Shown: positions 33,674 through 40,727, counted from the first letter of the stretch. The stretch is 64,000 nucleotides of DNA from Bacillota bacterium (GCA_023417475.1 JAEZFP010000023.1:62001-126000), one strand, 5' to 3'. Numbers and translations: made by a program. The notes: a model not told the origin generated them from the letters alone.

Positions 33674-34398
33674 GTGAGCTCGCCTCCATCACCTTTACAA
33701 AGCGCTTCTGCGCAACGGCTGCAAAGGCCCGGTTCAGACCAACAGCAGCCACCTTCGCAGGGATTAAACTCACTGCAACCGCATACCCGACACACGATCT
33801 TGCGTCGTTTTGCTTCTGACAACAACATTTTTCTACCGGATGACCGCTTTTCTTTAATCAAGCAATATGACAACTGATCATCACTGAGCTCGGGAATGTA
33901 GAGCTTATAACTGTGGTCGCTGGTGCTATTACGTAAAATCCACCCGACCTGCTCTGTATCTTCAAGAAAGGTATAATAAATGTGACTCAAAGCATCATCA
34001 ATGCTCTCAAACATCCAGTCGGCCCACAGGTGAACGGGACTTCGTTCTCCAGCTTTCGGGTGTCCGATGACAATTGATTTGGCATGGTTTAAACCAAGCG
34101 CCCAATCCGCCGTAGCATCGATCCCCGCCGGCAAGAGTAAAACAATGAGTTCCGCTCTTTCAATATGAATCCGGTTTTCTTCAACCGCGGCTCGCCATTC
34201 GGGACGGTCAAGATATGATTGGTAGACATTCACTTCCGGATCAAATGGTTCTGGAAACTTTTCCGGAGGTATTTCAGGCGTCGATCGGCAGGATGGATCG
34301 GTGAAATCATAAACTTCATGACCGAACGAACGAAGCATTTTGGCTAATTCACGAACTTGCAATCGGTTTTTCCATGAAGAACTAATGTATATATACAA
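33670..34398 (-). CDS. Nucleoside 2-deoxyribosyltransferase-like protein with C-terminal zinc finger
   Basis: The product is 242 residues from TTG 34398 (SD GAGGTG). The N-terminus Y-I-Y-I-S-S-S-W with D-F-T-D-P and L-I-V-L-L-L-P-A-G matches the Rossmann-like deoxyribosyltransferase/DUF4406 fold. Here the usual S-x-H-x-E acid motif is replaced by A-T-A-D-W-A-L. The C-terminus is a Cys-rich finger (C-R-V-C-G-C-S...C-W-S-E-P-G-L-C-S-R-C) seen in several phage proteins. The fusion is unusual. Substrate unknown. Confidence 0.7.
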   Translation of the reverse strand: MYIYISSSWKNRLQVRELAKMLRSFGHEVYDFTDPSCRSTPEIPPEKFPEPFDPEVNVYQSYLDRPEWRAAVEENRIHIERAELIVLLLPAGIDATADWALGLNHAKSIVIGHPKAGERSPVHLWADWMFESIDDALSHIYYTFLEDTEQVGWILRNSTSDHSYKLYIPELSDDQLSYCLIKEKRSSGRKMLLSEAKRRKIVCRVCGCSEFNPCEGGCCWSEPGLCSRCAEALCKGDGGELT

Positions 34399-34423
34399 AT
34401 AAAACACCTCACTTCTTATAAGA

Positions 34424-34705
34424 TCAGACAGCCGGCTTCCGATACTCCGTCGCTCTCCCGCCGCTGATCCACCGGACGATATCATACGATTCCTTCGCCA
34501 GCTCAACCAGGCGCGTTAGGTGCGGAGGTTTGATAAACCACTGATAGCCAACAGGATCCCATTCCCATTGGCCGCGCGGTAAATCTTTGATGAAGTGGAT
34601 AATATCTCGGACCGGGGGATCCATCTTGACTGTCGCTTCCGTTCCAAGCGGTAACAGCGTGATGGTGCAAAAGGTTGTCCGTGGTTGTGGTATGCTTTTA
34701 GTCAA
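34424..34705 (-). CDS. Small phage protein of unknown function
   Basis: The product is 93 residues from TTG 34705 (SD AAGGAGTG; the GTG three codons upstream overlaps the SD). A Trp-rich segment W-E-W-D-P-V-G-Y-Q-W lies in the middle. No domain recognised. Confidence 0.55.
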   Translation of the reverse strand: MTKSIPQPRTTFCTITLLPLGTEATVKMDPPVRDIIHFIKDLPRGQWEWDPVGYQWFIKPPHLTRLVELAKESYDIVRWISGGRATEYRKPAV

Positions 34706-34764
34706 GTGGATCACTCCTTCCGAGGTTATATTTTAAGCCGGTGGGAGGTTCCGGCGCTAACCCA

Positions 34765-34971
34765 TTAACCTGCGATTCGTCGCGATCGGGACGACCATAC
34801 CGACACCGCGGGGCGGATGGCCCAGGAACGACCGTCTTTGTCCAAAGCCTTTTTGAGCCGTTTCAACGGTCGGTTTTGCCCTTCGAGGAAGGGCCGGAAC
34901 CGGGCGCCGTCGGGTGAAGCTACCATAAAACCTAGTACACAAGGAGTTGCCGCTTTTTTGGTGTTCCGCAA
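34765..34971 (-). CDS. Small basic phage protein
   Basis: The product is 68 residues from TTG 34971, 9 bp after GGAGG. It is Arg/Lys-rich (R-P-L-K-R-L-K-K-A-L-D-K-D), pI high, perhaps nucleic-acid-binding. No family recognised. The SD lies within the end of the upstream 35-residue gene. Confidence 0.5.
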   Translation of the reverse strand: MRNTKKAATPCVLGFMVASPDGARFRPFLEGQNRPLKRLKKALDKDGRSWAIRPAVSVWSSRSRRIAG

Positions 34972-34976
34972 ATCGA

Positions 34977-35084
34977 TCAACCTCCTACGATTAATTTGGT
35001 GACTGAAGAAACAAGCATATTTGAAACGCATACAAATGCGACGAAGAAAAACAAAACTGACAATGATGCTTTTAAATTGGTCAT
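34977..35084 (-). CDS. Very small membrane peptide (35 aa)
   Basis: ATG 35084 follows GGAGGTG directly. The peptide M-T-N-L-K-A-S followed by S-V-L-F-F-F-V-A-F-V-C-V-S is a single membrane helix. It ends in TGA at 34977. The strong SD and clean hydrophobic pattern support it as a real gene. Function unknown. Confidence 0.55.
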   Translation of the reverse strand: MTNLKASLSVLFFFVAFVCVSNMLVSSVTKLIVGG

Positions 35085-35104
35085 CTCACACCTCCGCTCT
35101 TTCG

Positions 35105-35142
35105 GAGGCGACAAGTGAGGGACGATTAAAACTTGTCGCCTC
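35105..35142. repeat. 12-bp inverted repeat in early region
   Basis: GAGGCGACAAGT (35105-35116) and ACTTGTCGCCTC (35131-35142) are perfect inverted copies with a 14-bp loop, just upstream of the 35-residue peptide gene. There is no T-run on either side, so an operator or RNA hairpin is more likely than a terminator. Confidence 0.6.
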
Positions 35143-35189
35143 ACCGGGTTTTGTGGTATACTAGATTTGTCAAATACTGATATATCTTT

Positions 35190-35732
35190 TTATGTAGCCG
35201 CTTGCGTAGCGGCTTTTTCTTTTGCCATATCGCAGGCGCAGATCAAGTTGGCGAGCATGCTGAAGATTCTGGCGAATGGCTTTAAGCTATCTTTGATCGC
35301 TTCGCGTTCGGTCGCGTCAATGGTCCCGTCGGAAAAAGCATCCGTAATCCGGTTGATAATCAAATCGCGAGACTTAATATCAATCTGATAAACAGCGTTG
35401 ATAACGCCGTAACCGGCCGTGCTTTCGGTGATACGATCGAATTGGAGCTGAAATAACTCCTCAAAGAACTTCCCATAGGGGGTCAGTTGGAACGCTTCAA
35501 CAATCAAGAAGATGTCGTTGTATAACTCCGCTGCTTTAAAGACGATTTCATCTGGGACAGGAGTTTGTCCTCGCTCATAGTCGGCAATGGATGCGCCATT
35601 TGTGTTTAAGCATTCCGCGACATAGTTACGATCTTTAAAGCGTTGATCGCGTTGGATTGCGCGGAGCCTGGCACGGAGCATGAAGTTGTTAGGATCGGCG
35701 TAGTTGTATTTTCCGGTGGATTTCATATGCAT
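35190..35732 (-). CDS. Helix-turn-helix phage protein
   Basis: The product is 180 residues from ATG 35732 (SD GGGGGTGA). Residues about 15-70 look like an XRE-type HTH (C-L-N-T-N-G-A-S-I-A-D-Y-E-R-G-Q-T-P-V-P). The rest is helical, containing D-A-T-E-R-E-A-I. It may be an early regulator. A candidate promoter (35786-35814) precedes it. Confidence 0.65.
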   Translation of the reverse strand: MHMKSTGKYNYADPNNFMLRARLRAIQRDQRFKDRNYVAECLNTNGASIADYERGQTPVPDEIVFKAAELYNDIFLIVEAFQLTPYGKFFEELFQLQFDRITESTAGYGVINAVYQIDIKSRDLIINRITDAFSDGTIDATEREAIKDSLKPFARIFSMLANLICACDMAKEKAATQAAT

Positions 35733-35785
35733 CAAATCACCCCCTCTCATGGATCAACGATCCGTAGAATTTTACCGTGGCGTAA

Positions 35786-35814
35786 TGTATAGTAAAGTTA
35801 TGCCACTGCCCCAA
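35786..35814 (-). promoter_or_regulatory. Candidate promoter for early regulator
   Basis: TTGGGG (35809-35814) and TATACA (35786-35791) are spaced 17 bp on the minus strand, about 55 bp upstream of the HTH gene start. Moderate match only. Confidence 0.4.
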
Positions 35815-35853
35815 GGGTTTTCCCGCTGCCGAGGATTGGCGGCGGGATTCTCT

Positions 35854-36210
35854 TTACTGAGTACTTGGTTTTTCGATGCGATAAAAGTGTGATGGTTTAT
35901 TATCCTTATATTCCTGTATAACTACAACCTTACTATCTTTAGTAAAATTGTAAACGCTATCTCTAGCTACTACTTTATCGTTGATGTATGCCTCGATAAG
36001 CAAACACACCGTAGGAGTGACAGATGATCTATGGATAAAGGTTTTAATTTTGGTAATGCCATATAAGGTAATGCTAGATTGTTTTATGTTTAGATATGAG
36101 GCGTCAGTAAACTCAATAACATAGTCATGATCGTCAGTAAACTCAATAACATAGTCATGATCAGGATCTTCAAACGTTGCCGTAAATACGGGTTTGTCTT
36201 CCCATGCCAT
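35854..36210 (-). CDS. Small phage protein with internal duplication
   Basis: The 118 residues contain a 10-residue tandem repeat (D-H-D-Y-V-I-E-F-T-D, twice) encoded by a perfect 30-bp DNA duplication. The predicted fold is mostly beta. No family recognised. An SD (GGAGGTT) precedes ATG 36210. Confidence 0.6.
   Translation of the reverse strand: MAWEDKPVFTATFEDPDHDYVIEFTDDHDYVIEFTDASYLNIKQSSITLYGITKIKTFIHRSSVTPTVCLLIEAYINDKVVARDSVYNFTKDSKVVVIQEYKDNKPSHFYRIEKPSTQ
36103..36162. repeat. Perfect 30-bp tandem duplication
   Basis: Two identical 30-bp copies (36103-36132, 36133-36162) lie inside the 118-residue gene. The length is a multiple of three, so the frame is kept. Exact identity points to a recent event. 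Confidence 0.95.
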
Positions 36211-36229
36211 GATTCAAAACCTCCAATCT

Positions 36230-36274
36230 TTACTTTTTAACATCCTTTAGATACTTGACCCCGGCCCGCTCCAT
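36230..36274. repeat. 45-bp direct repeat, copy 1
   Basis: This copy matches 36630-36674 with a single mismatch (position 36240 vs 36640). It encodes the end of the XRE gene. Together the copies flank a 400-bp segment that recombination could delete. Confidence 0.9.
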
Positions 36275-36622
36275 GGGCAAGATAGCTCCCATGGTCATGA
36301 CCGGGTTGGCGAATCCGTTAGGGGTCCGTTTGACGGTAACAAGGATTTCCTGAACGATGAGCGCAGAATCTTGGCTCATTTCAACATCTCCGTCAAGATA
36401 ACCGGCGGCGATCAGCAAGCTTCTATACTCAACCCCGTATACAGGAGCAAGTTTGCGGAGGATATTTGGTGATGGAATACCACGTCGCGAATTTTCAACT
36501 TGCGATAAATATGAATTTGATACCCCGGAAATCCGCTCGACTTGCAGCAATGTTAATTTTCGGGCGACTCTTAAGTCTTTAAGAAAGATCGACAGGGACT
36601 TGGTCATTGTAAAAAACACCAT
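36230..36622 (-). CDS. XRE-family regulator with duplicated C-terminal tail
   Basis: The product is 130 residues from ATG 36622 (SD AAGGAA). Residues about 10-65 form an XRE helix-turn-helix (L-L-Q-V-E-R-I-S-G-V-S-N-S-Y-L-S-Q-V-E-N). The C-terminal 45 residues (R-T-P-N-G-F-A-N-P ... M-E-R-A-G-V-K-Y-L-K-D) are paralogous to the whole 62-residue product of the neighbouring gene, and the last 45 bp are nearly identical at DNA level. Likely an early regulator formed by domain shuffling. Confidence 0.75.
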   Translation of the reverse strand: MVFFTMTKSLSIFLKDLRVARKLTLLQVERISGVSNSYLSQVENSRRGIPSPNILRKLAPVYGVEYRSLLIAAGYLDGDVEMSQDSALIVQEILVTVKRTPNGFANPVMTMGAILPMERAGVKYLKDVKK

Positions 36623-36629
36623 GCTTTCC

Positions 36630-36674
36630 TTACTTTTTAGCATCCTTTAGATACTTGACCCCGGCCCGCTCCAT
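36630..36674. repeat. 45-bp direct repeat, copy 2
   Basis: This is the second copy of the repeat at 36230-36274. It encodes the end of the 62-residue gene. Near-identity suggests recent duplication or gene conversion. Confidence 0.9.
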
Positions 36675-36818
36675 TTGCGCGACCAGAATTTCCGTATGGA
36701 TCCGGGCCCGGTCGATTCCGTCGTCCGGTAATACCGCTCCAAACGTCCGGATTGGATTGATAAAGCCTTTCGGGGTCCGGGTCGCCTCGACGAAATATTG
36801 TTGTACGCCTGTTGCCAT
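36630..36818 (-). CDS. Small protein paralogous to the XRE gene tail
   Basis: The 62 residues share R-T-P-x-G-F-x-N-P, T-x-G-A-x-L-P and M-E-R-A-G-V-K-Y-L-K-D with the C-terminus of the adjacent XRE protein. Such stand-alone domains may bind the same partner as the regulator. GGAGCG precedes ATG 36818. Function unknown. Confidence 0.65.
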   Translation of the reverse strand: MATGVQQYFVEATRTPKGFINPIRTFGAVLPDDGIDRARIHTEILVAQMERAGVKYLKDAKK

Positions 36819-36833
36819 GGTACGCTCCTTTGG

Positions 36834-37082
36834 TTATCCGGCTGACCCGGTTGGTTGGAGGTTGGTGATTACACACATATTGTCTGTTGGGTCGGCGTAA
36901 AAAGCCCCCCATATGTCTGCGATGTTTAAAAATTTTGCCCAGCGTTTCGCTAAGTCGATTGATGCGCGTCGGGTTCCTTTCTCAACTTTTTCAACCATGG
37001 ATTTGCTCACGTCAAGAGCCTTTGCTAACTCGTCTAAAGACATTGATCCACGGGCATCGATCAAAACTTGTCGGATCATCAT
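36834..37082 (-). CDS. Cro-like XRE regulator
   Basis: The product is 82 residues from ATG 37082, directly after AAGGAGG. Residues 10-50 form an XRE helix-turn-helix (M-S-L-D-E-L-A-K-A-L-D-V-S-K-S-M-V-E-K-V-E-K-G). It is the first gene of the leftward lytic operon, transcribed divergently from the repressor. An extra operator copy lies within its coding sequence, suggesting feedback control. Confidence 0.8.
   Translation of the reverse strand: MMIRQVLIDARGSMSLDELAKALDVSKSMVEKVEKGTRRASIDLAKRWAKFLNIADIWGAFYADPTDNMCVITNLQPTGSAG
36873..36887. promoter_or_regulatory. Intragenic operator copy in cro-like gene
   Basis: ACACATATTGTCTGT differs in two positions from the 15-bp operator ACACAAAATGTCTGT found in the switch region. 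It lies near the end of the cro-like gene. Confidence 0.5.
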
Positions 37083-37095
37083 TAATCCTCCTTGC

Positions 37096-37197
37096 ACACA
37101 AAATGTCTGTGACAATCACATAATAACAGACATTTTGTGTGATGTCAATAACTTGCACACAAATTGTACAGTAAATAACGATAGACAATTTGTCCGT
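37096..37197. promoter_or_regulatory. Operator array of the lysis-lysogeny switch
   Basis: Two exact inverted copies of ACACAAAATGTCTGT stand at 37096-37110 and 37126-37140. Weaker copies follow at 37157-37172 (ACACAAATTGTACAGT) and, inverted, at 37181-37197. The second perfect copy fills the spacer of the leftward promoter; the last overlaps the rightward one. Confidence 0.85.
37120..37148 (-). promoter_or_regulatory. Leftward lytic promoter
   Basis: Consensus TTGACA (37143-37148) and TATTAT (37120-37125) are 17 bp apart on the minus strand, about 40 bp ahead of the cro-like start. An operator lies exactly between the two elements. Confidence 0.85.
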
Positions 37198-37210
37198 AAA
37201 GTTATAGAAT
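37182..37210 (+). promoter_or_regulatory. Rightward repressor promoter (candidate)
   Basis: TAGACA (37182-37187) and TAGAAT (37205-37210) are 17 bp apart. An operator copy overlaps the -35. The repressor start follows at 37228 with GAGGTG. Confidence 0.55.
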
Positions 37211-37227
37211 TAGTTCGAGGTGTTGTT

Positions 37228-37629
37228 ATGACTACGTTTGGAGAGCGCTTACGGGAATTACGGAAGGAACTTGACAAAGAACCGTCCGACATAGGAAAGA
37301 TCGTTGGGTTGTCTGGATCATCTATTGAGAAATATGAAAGTAACGATAGAACTCCGTCACCAAAAACATTAAATGCCTTAGCTAATTATTTTGGTGTCAC
37401 GGTAGATTACTTATTGGGAAATACCGATGTCCGTTCCTCTAATAAAAAGACCGAAATTAATGGAGCGAAAGAAGCCCCCGTCCTTTATCAACCGCCAGAT
37501 ATTTTCAGTTATACTCCTGAAGAGTTAGCGATTCTTGAAGAAGCTAAAAGGTATTTCGATGGATTGAGTCCGGAAGAACGCAGAGATAAATTGAAAAAGT
37601 TTAAAAAGTATATGGAATTACTTGATTGA
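37228..37629 (+). CDS. Phage repressor, XRE family (CI-like)
   Basis: The 133 residues have an XRE HTH in residues 5-62 (I-V-G-L-S-G-S-S-I-E-K-Y-E-S-N-D-R-T-P-S ending V-D-Y-L-L-G-N-T-D), a linker, and a charged helical C-terminus (residues 95-133). It lacks an S24 peptidase domain, so SOS induction would need another route than self-cleavage. The start is ATG 37228 with SD GAGGTG. It is divergent from the cro-like gene. Confidence 0.85.
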   Translation: MTTFGERLRELRKELDKEPSDIGKIVGLSGSSIEKYESNDRTPSPKTLNALANYFGVTVDYLLGNTDVRSSNKKTEINGAKEAPVLYQPPDIFSYTPEELAILEEAKRYFDGLSPEERRDKLKKFKKYMELLD

Positions 37630-37753
37630 TTGCAACATGATTCGACCGATTGACAATGGTCGAATTTTTGCTTAATACAAGTAGATGATGAAATTTGTTG
37701 AGTCAATTTTAAATTTATATTTACAACAATATTCTTATAAAGGAGTGATATTA

Positions 37754-38212
37754 TTGATAAATTTTCTCAATAAGGCAAGGTTCGTGCTGACTTTTTTTGT
37801 TGCCATTTTCTTTATTACAGGATGCTCTACGATAGAAATTCCAGCAAGAGCATATCCAGTTGAAGGTCCATTAGTTTCGTTAGGAATTGCGAAACCAATA
37901 GAAGCTATATTTTCTTGGGACGGAAGCGGTCACGGGAAGATATCATTTACATTAAACGACGGGGAAATTTGTACTGGGGAATACAATACGATAGCGTGGT
38001 CAAGCAGCACATCATTCTTTGGAGAAATTGAATATCGTAAATACTGGGGAAGGTCGGTGTCACTATCGGGAATGCAATATGGACAAGCTATTACATATGG
38101 CGATAAAGGAACAATAATTCAAGCTGAGTATTTCGTGTCTAGTTTTTCATTAAAACACGGTTATGGTTTAGCAAAAGATAATAAAGAAAATGTTTATAAA
38201 ATAATGTTTTGA
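37754..38212 (+). CDS. Lipoprotein, probable lysogenic conversion gene
   Basis: The product is 152 residues from TTG 37754 (SD AAAGGAGTGA). The N-terminal signal is followed by lipobox I-T-G-C-S (Cys near residue 23), so it should be anchored at the cell surface. The mature part is beta-rich. The gene is much more AT-rich than the phage genes around it and lies between repressor and integrase, where superinfection exclusion or toxin genes commonly reside. The specific role is unknown. Confidence 0.7.
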   Translation: MINFLNKARFVLTFFVAIFFITGCSTIEIPARAYPVEGPLVSLGIAKPIEAIFSWDGSGHGKISFTLNDGEICTGEYNTIAWSSSTSFFGEIEYRKYWGRSVSLSGMQYGQAITYGDKGTIIQAEYFVSSFSLKHGYGLAKDNKENVYKIMF

Positions 38213-38243
38213 TACAGTCATCTATATAAGGAGGCTTATCTTC

Positions 38244-38579
38244 ATGATCTCAAAAAAAATTATAGTTCTTGCTGTGGCGACTGCAATTCTTTTATGTTCA
38301 TCATCGATAGCATTGGGAATCGTGTTTGGAAGTAGCAATCTTGGTATACTTGGTTATCCGAAATTTTCACCCCATATTTATCCTTCAAAACCATACTCAA
38401 TGGACCAATATTTTGTAAATCAATATGAAAGTGATGTTAAACAATATGTGAGGGTTGCCAAAGATTATATCGAAGCTGCTAATAATGATGTGAAAAGAAT
38501 TAATGAAAACATTGATGAAGTTACAACAAAAACAAATAGCATTATTCAGGAGTACAACCAATTTGTAAGAGGTTACTAG
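38244..38579 (+). CDS. Small secreted or membrane-anchored protein
   Basis: The 111 residues have an N-terminal hydrophobic stretch (residues 5-28) that is a signal peptide or anchor, then a Pro/Tyr-rich part and a C-terminal helix (V-K-R-I-N-E-N-I-D-E-V). AAGGAGG precedes ATG 38244. It is AT-rich and adjacent to the lipoprotein, so the two may act together. No family recognised. Confidence 0.65.
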   Translation: MISKKIIVLAVATAILLCSSSIALGIVFGSSNLGILGYPKFSPHIYPSKPYSMDQYFVNQYESDVKQYVRVAKDYIEAANNDVKRINENIDEVTTKTNSIIQEYNQFVRGY

Positions 38580-38668
38580 CTTGGTTGAGCTAGATCCGCG
38601 ATACTTCCATAATTTTCCGTGGTGTCATAAAGTTATTTAATGCAATATTTACCAGAGGATGATACACC

Positions 38669-40222
38669 ATGCCGTCAACCGAATCTGCTCTCCCCTATAA
38701 CCTCATCACCGATACCGTTTGGGTCATCGCCGTCGCTTATGCCCGGTACTCCTCCGCCAACCAACGCGGCGAATCGATCGACGCCCAATTGCGGGCGATC
38801 GAGACCTATGCCCAAAAAAATCATATCAAGATTATCAAAGTCTATCTGGATCGCGAGGAGTCGGGCACTACGACCGAAAACCGCGATCAATTTTTGGAAA
38901 TGATCGACGATATCCAAAAAGGATCGATCAAACCGCAGCTTTGTCTGGTCCACAAATACGACCGTTTCGCCCGGGACGATTATGATCATGTTGTCAACGA
39001 ACGCCGCCTCAATAAAAAAAATGTGCGGCTGATCGCTGTGGATCAACCGCTGGACGACTCCCCCGAGTCGGATTTGACCAAAACCGTGTTGATCGGCCTA
39101 GCCAAATATTTTTCGAAGAACCTGGCGCGCGAGACGAAAAAGGGTCTGCTTGAAAACGCGCTTAAGGCGTTGCATTGCGGCGGCATCCCGCCGCTTGGCT
39201 ATAACGTTATCGACCGCAGATACATGATCAACGCCCGGGAAGCGGGCGCGGTGCGGCTGATCTACCAACTAAAGCTGCAAATGGTTGGCTATGGCGCAAT
39301 CATTGCCGAGCTGAACGCCAATGGTTACAAGACCAAACGCGGTAAGCTGTTTGGCAAAAACTCGATTTTTGAAATCCTCCGCAATGAAAAATATACCGGA
39401 ACCTTTGTTTACAACCTGGCCGAAGGATCCAACCACCGCCACAAACATGCCGACGATGTAGTGATCCGGATCCCGGGTGCGATACCCCAAATTATTGATA
39501 TGGAATCGTGGAAGAGGGTGCAGATCATGTTGGACAATTCGAAACAAACAACCTCACGGCTACGCAAACGGTTATACTTATTGACGGGTAAAGTAATCTG
39601 CGGCGAGTGCGGCGGAGCTTATACCGGCGATGTCGGCCACAACGTCCCCATCTACTCCTGCGCCGCACGCAAGCGCAAACGGACCTGTACTAACCGGAGT
39701 ATTCGCCAGGAGCTGATCGAAGAATTTGTTTTTGACGAATTGGAAGCTGCTTTTGATCGGACGAAGATTGACGACATCATGGCGGATATTAAGCGCCACG
39801 CGACGACCGATGTCAAGAACCGGGCCATCGAATTGGAAGGGGTCAAGAAGCGGCTGCCGGAGCTGTCCGGTCGGATCGCTAAACTCTTCGACGCCTTGGA
39901 GACCGGCGCCATGGACGCCAGTGTCGCGGGGCCAAGAATCACTGCGTTGACCAATGAACAAAACGAGCTGCGACTCCGGCTACAGGAGTTGATGGCGGTC
40001 GAAACGATCGAAGTAGATCGGGACCAGGTTTTGGGTTATCTCGCGCTACAGAAAAGCATCCTGCATGATCGCTCTAATCCCGAAGAATGCAAAAAAATAG
40101 TGGACACCTTTGTCCACTCGGTAACGCTCACCCAAGAGAAAATCAATATTGAATATCGGATTTATACCGACACGGATAAGCTGGTAGTCCCAAGGGGATT
40201 CGAACCCCTGTCACCGCCGTGA
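38669..40222 (+). CDS. Large serine integrase
   Basis: The 517-residue protein has the resolvase domain with Y-A-R-Y-S-S (catalytic Ser28), then G-E-S-I-D-A-Q, Y-D-R-F-A-R and a Recombinase domain (I-Y-Q-L-K-L ... N-E-K-Y-T-G-T). A zinc ribbon follows (C-G-E-C-G-G-A-Y-T-G and C-A-A-R-K-R-K-R-T-C), then a coiled coil. The last residues V-P-R-G-F-E-P-L-S-P-P are read from the antisense of a tRNA-Glu gene, showing that the gene abuts the attachment site. Integrates and excises the prophage, usually with a separate directionality factor, not identified here. Confidence 0.93.
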   Translation: MPSTESALPYNLITDTVWVIAVAYARYSSANQRGESIDAQLRAIETYAQKNHIKIIKVYLDREESGTTTENRDQFLEMIDDIQKGSIKPQLCLVHKYDRFARDDYDHVVNERRLNKKNVRLIAVDQPLDDSPESDLTKTVLIGLAKYFSKNLARETKKGLLENALKALHCGGIPPLGYNVIDRRYMINAREAGAVRLIYQLKLQMVGYGAIIAELNANGYKTKRGKLFGKNSIFEILRNEKYTGTFVYNLAEGSNHRHKHADDVVIRIPGAIPQIIDMESWKRVQIMLDNSKQTTSRLRKRLYLLTGKVICGECGGAYTGDVGHNVPIYSCAARKRKRTCTNRSIRQELIEEFVFDELEAAFDRTKIDDIMADIKRHATTDVKNRAIELEGVKKRLPELSGRIAKLFDALETGAMDASVAGPRITALTNEQNELRLRLQELMAVETIEVDRDQVLGYLALQKSILHDRSNPEECKKIVDTFVHSVTLTQEKINIEYRIYTDTDKLVVPRGFEPLSPP

Positions 40223-40257
40223 AAGGGCGGTGTCCTAGGCCTCTAGACGATGGGACC
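40182..40257 (-). tRNA. tRNA-Glu (TTC), copy 1 at prophage end
   Basis: The 76-nt gene includes an encoded CCA. Anticodon TTC sits in the loop of stem CCGCC/GGCGG, and the T loop is GTTCGAATC. It is identical to copy 2. It has its own promoter (40275-40304). Its 3' end points into the prophage and overlaps the integrase gene. Confidence 0.95.
40182..40257. other. Probable prophage attachment junction in tRNA-Glu
   Basis: The integrase stop codon lies at 40220-40222 inside this tRNA gene, and the tRNA remains intact. This is the pattern of integration into a tRNA 3' end. The matching fragment at the other prophage end was not found in the window, so the core cannot be delimited. Confidence 0.6.
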
Positions 40258-40274
40258 GTAAAATCAACTTACTC

Positions 40275-40304
40275 ATTATAAGATGAAACTCATCCCATCG
40301 TCAA
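40275..40304 (-). promoter_or_regulatory. Promoter of tRNA-Glu copy 1
   Basis: TTGACG (40299-40304) and TATAAT (40275-40280) are 18 bp apart on the minus strand, 18 bp before the tRNA 5' end. Near-consensus, it should give strong transcription. Confidence 0.75.
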
Positions 40305-40461
40305 CCGGTTTCGCGGAAATGGTCTATGCCACTTTTTAACAAGTTTCATCCCCGTTGTTCTTGAAAATGTGTGCTGGTTATAGCGTATGCTTTGGTTGTG
40401 GAGATTTGATGGTCATCTTGGGGAAAAATGGTGAGCTTTTCCAAGAAGTTTCGACATAATG

Positions 40462-40486
40462 AAAAACCTGCAGTTTCTGCAGGTTT
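40462..40486 (-). terminator. Terminator of tRNA-Lys/tRNA-Glu transcript
   Basis: AAACCTGCAG (40464-40473) and CTGCAGGTTT (40477-40486) form a 10-bp stem with a 3-nt loop, followed on the minus strand by a short T-run. It lies 11 bp after tRNA-Glu copy 2. Confidence 0.85.
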
Positions 40487-40496
40487 AAGATTTAAG

Positions 40497-40572
40497 TGGT
40501 AGTCCCAAGGGGATTCGAACCCCTGTCACCGCCGTGAAAGGGCGGTGTCCTAGGCCTCTAGACGATGGGACC
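40497..40572 (-). tRNA. tRNA-Glu (TTC), copy 2
   Basis: The 76-nt gene with encoded CCA and anticodon TTC is identical in all 76 positions to copy 1. It is cotranscribed with tRNA-Lys 8 bp upstream and ends at a terminator. Confidence 0.95.
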
Positions 40573-40580
40573 AGGTAAAC

Positions 40581-40656
40581 TGGTGGGTCATCGGAGACTC
40601 GAACTCCGGACACCCTGATTAAAAGTCAGGTGCTCTACCGCCTGAGCTAATGACCC
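40581..40656 (-). tRNA. tRNA-Lys (TTT)
   Basis: The 76-nt gene has an encoded CCA. The anticodon loop CTTTTAA within CCTGA/TCAGG carries TTT. The acceptor stem GGGTCAT/ATGACCC is perfect. First gene of a tRNA-Lys to tRNA-Glu operon. Confidence 0.96.
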
Positions 40657-40698
40657 GTTTTTACTGTGTTACCGGTTGTTTCACCAGTCAGCTTTTAT

Positions 40699-40727
40699 AT
40701 CTTACAACATTTCAAAACCACTGTCAA
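40699..40727 (-). promoter_or_regulatory. Promoter of tRNA-Lys/tRNA-Glu operon
   Basis: TTGACA (40722-40727) and TAAGAT (40699-40704) are spaced 17 bp on the minus strand, about 43 bp before tRNA-Lys. Confidence 0.75.

Noticed and set aside
40182..40572. The two tRNA-Glu copies as left and right ends of a small integrated element
   Set aside because: The 240 bp between them hold only a terminator and a promoter; both tRNAs are intact and the phage lies on one side only.
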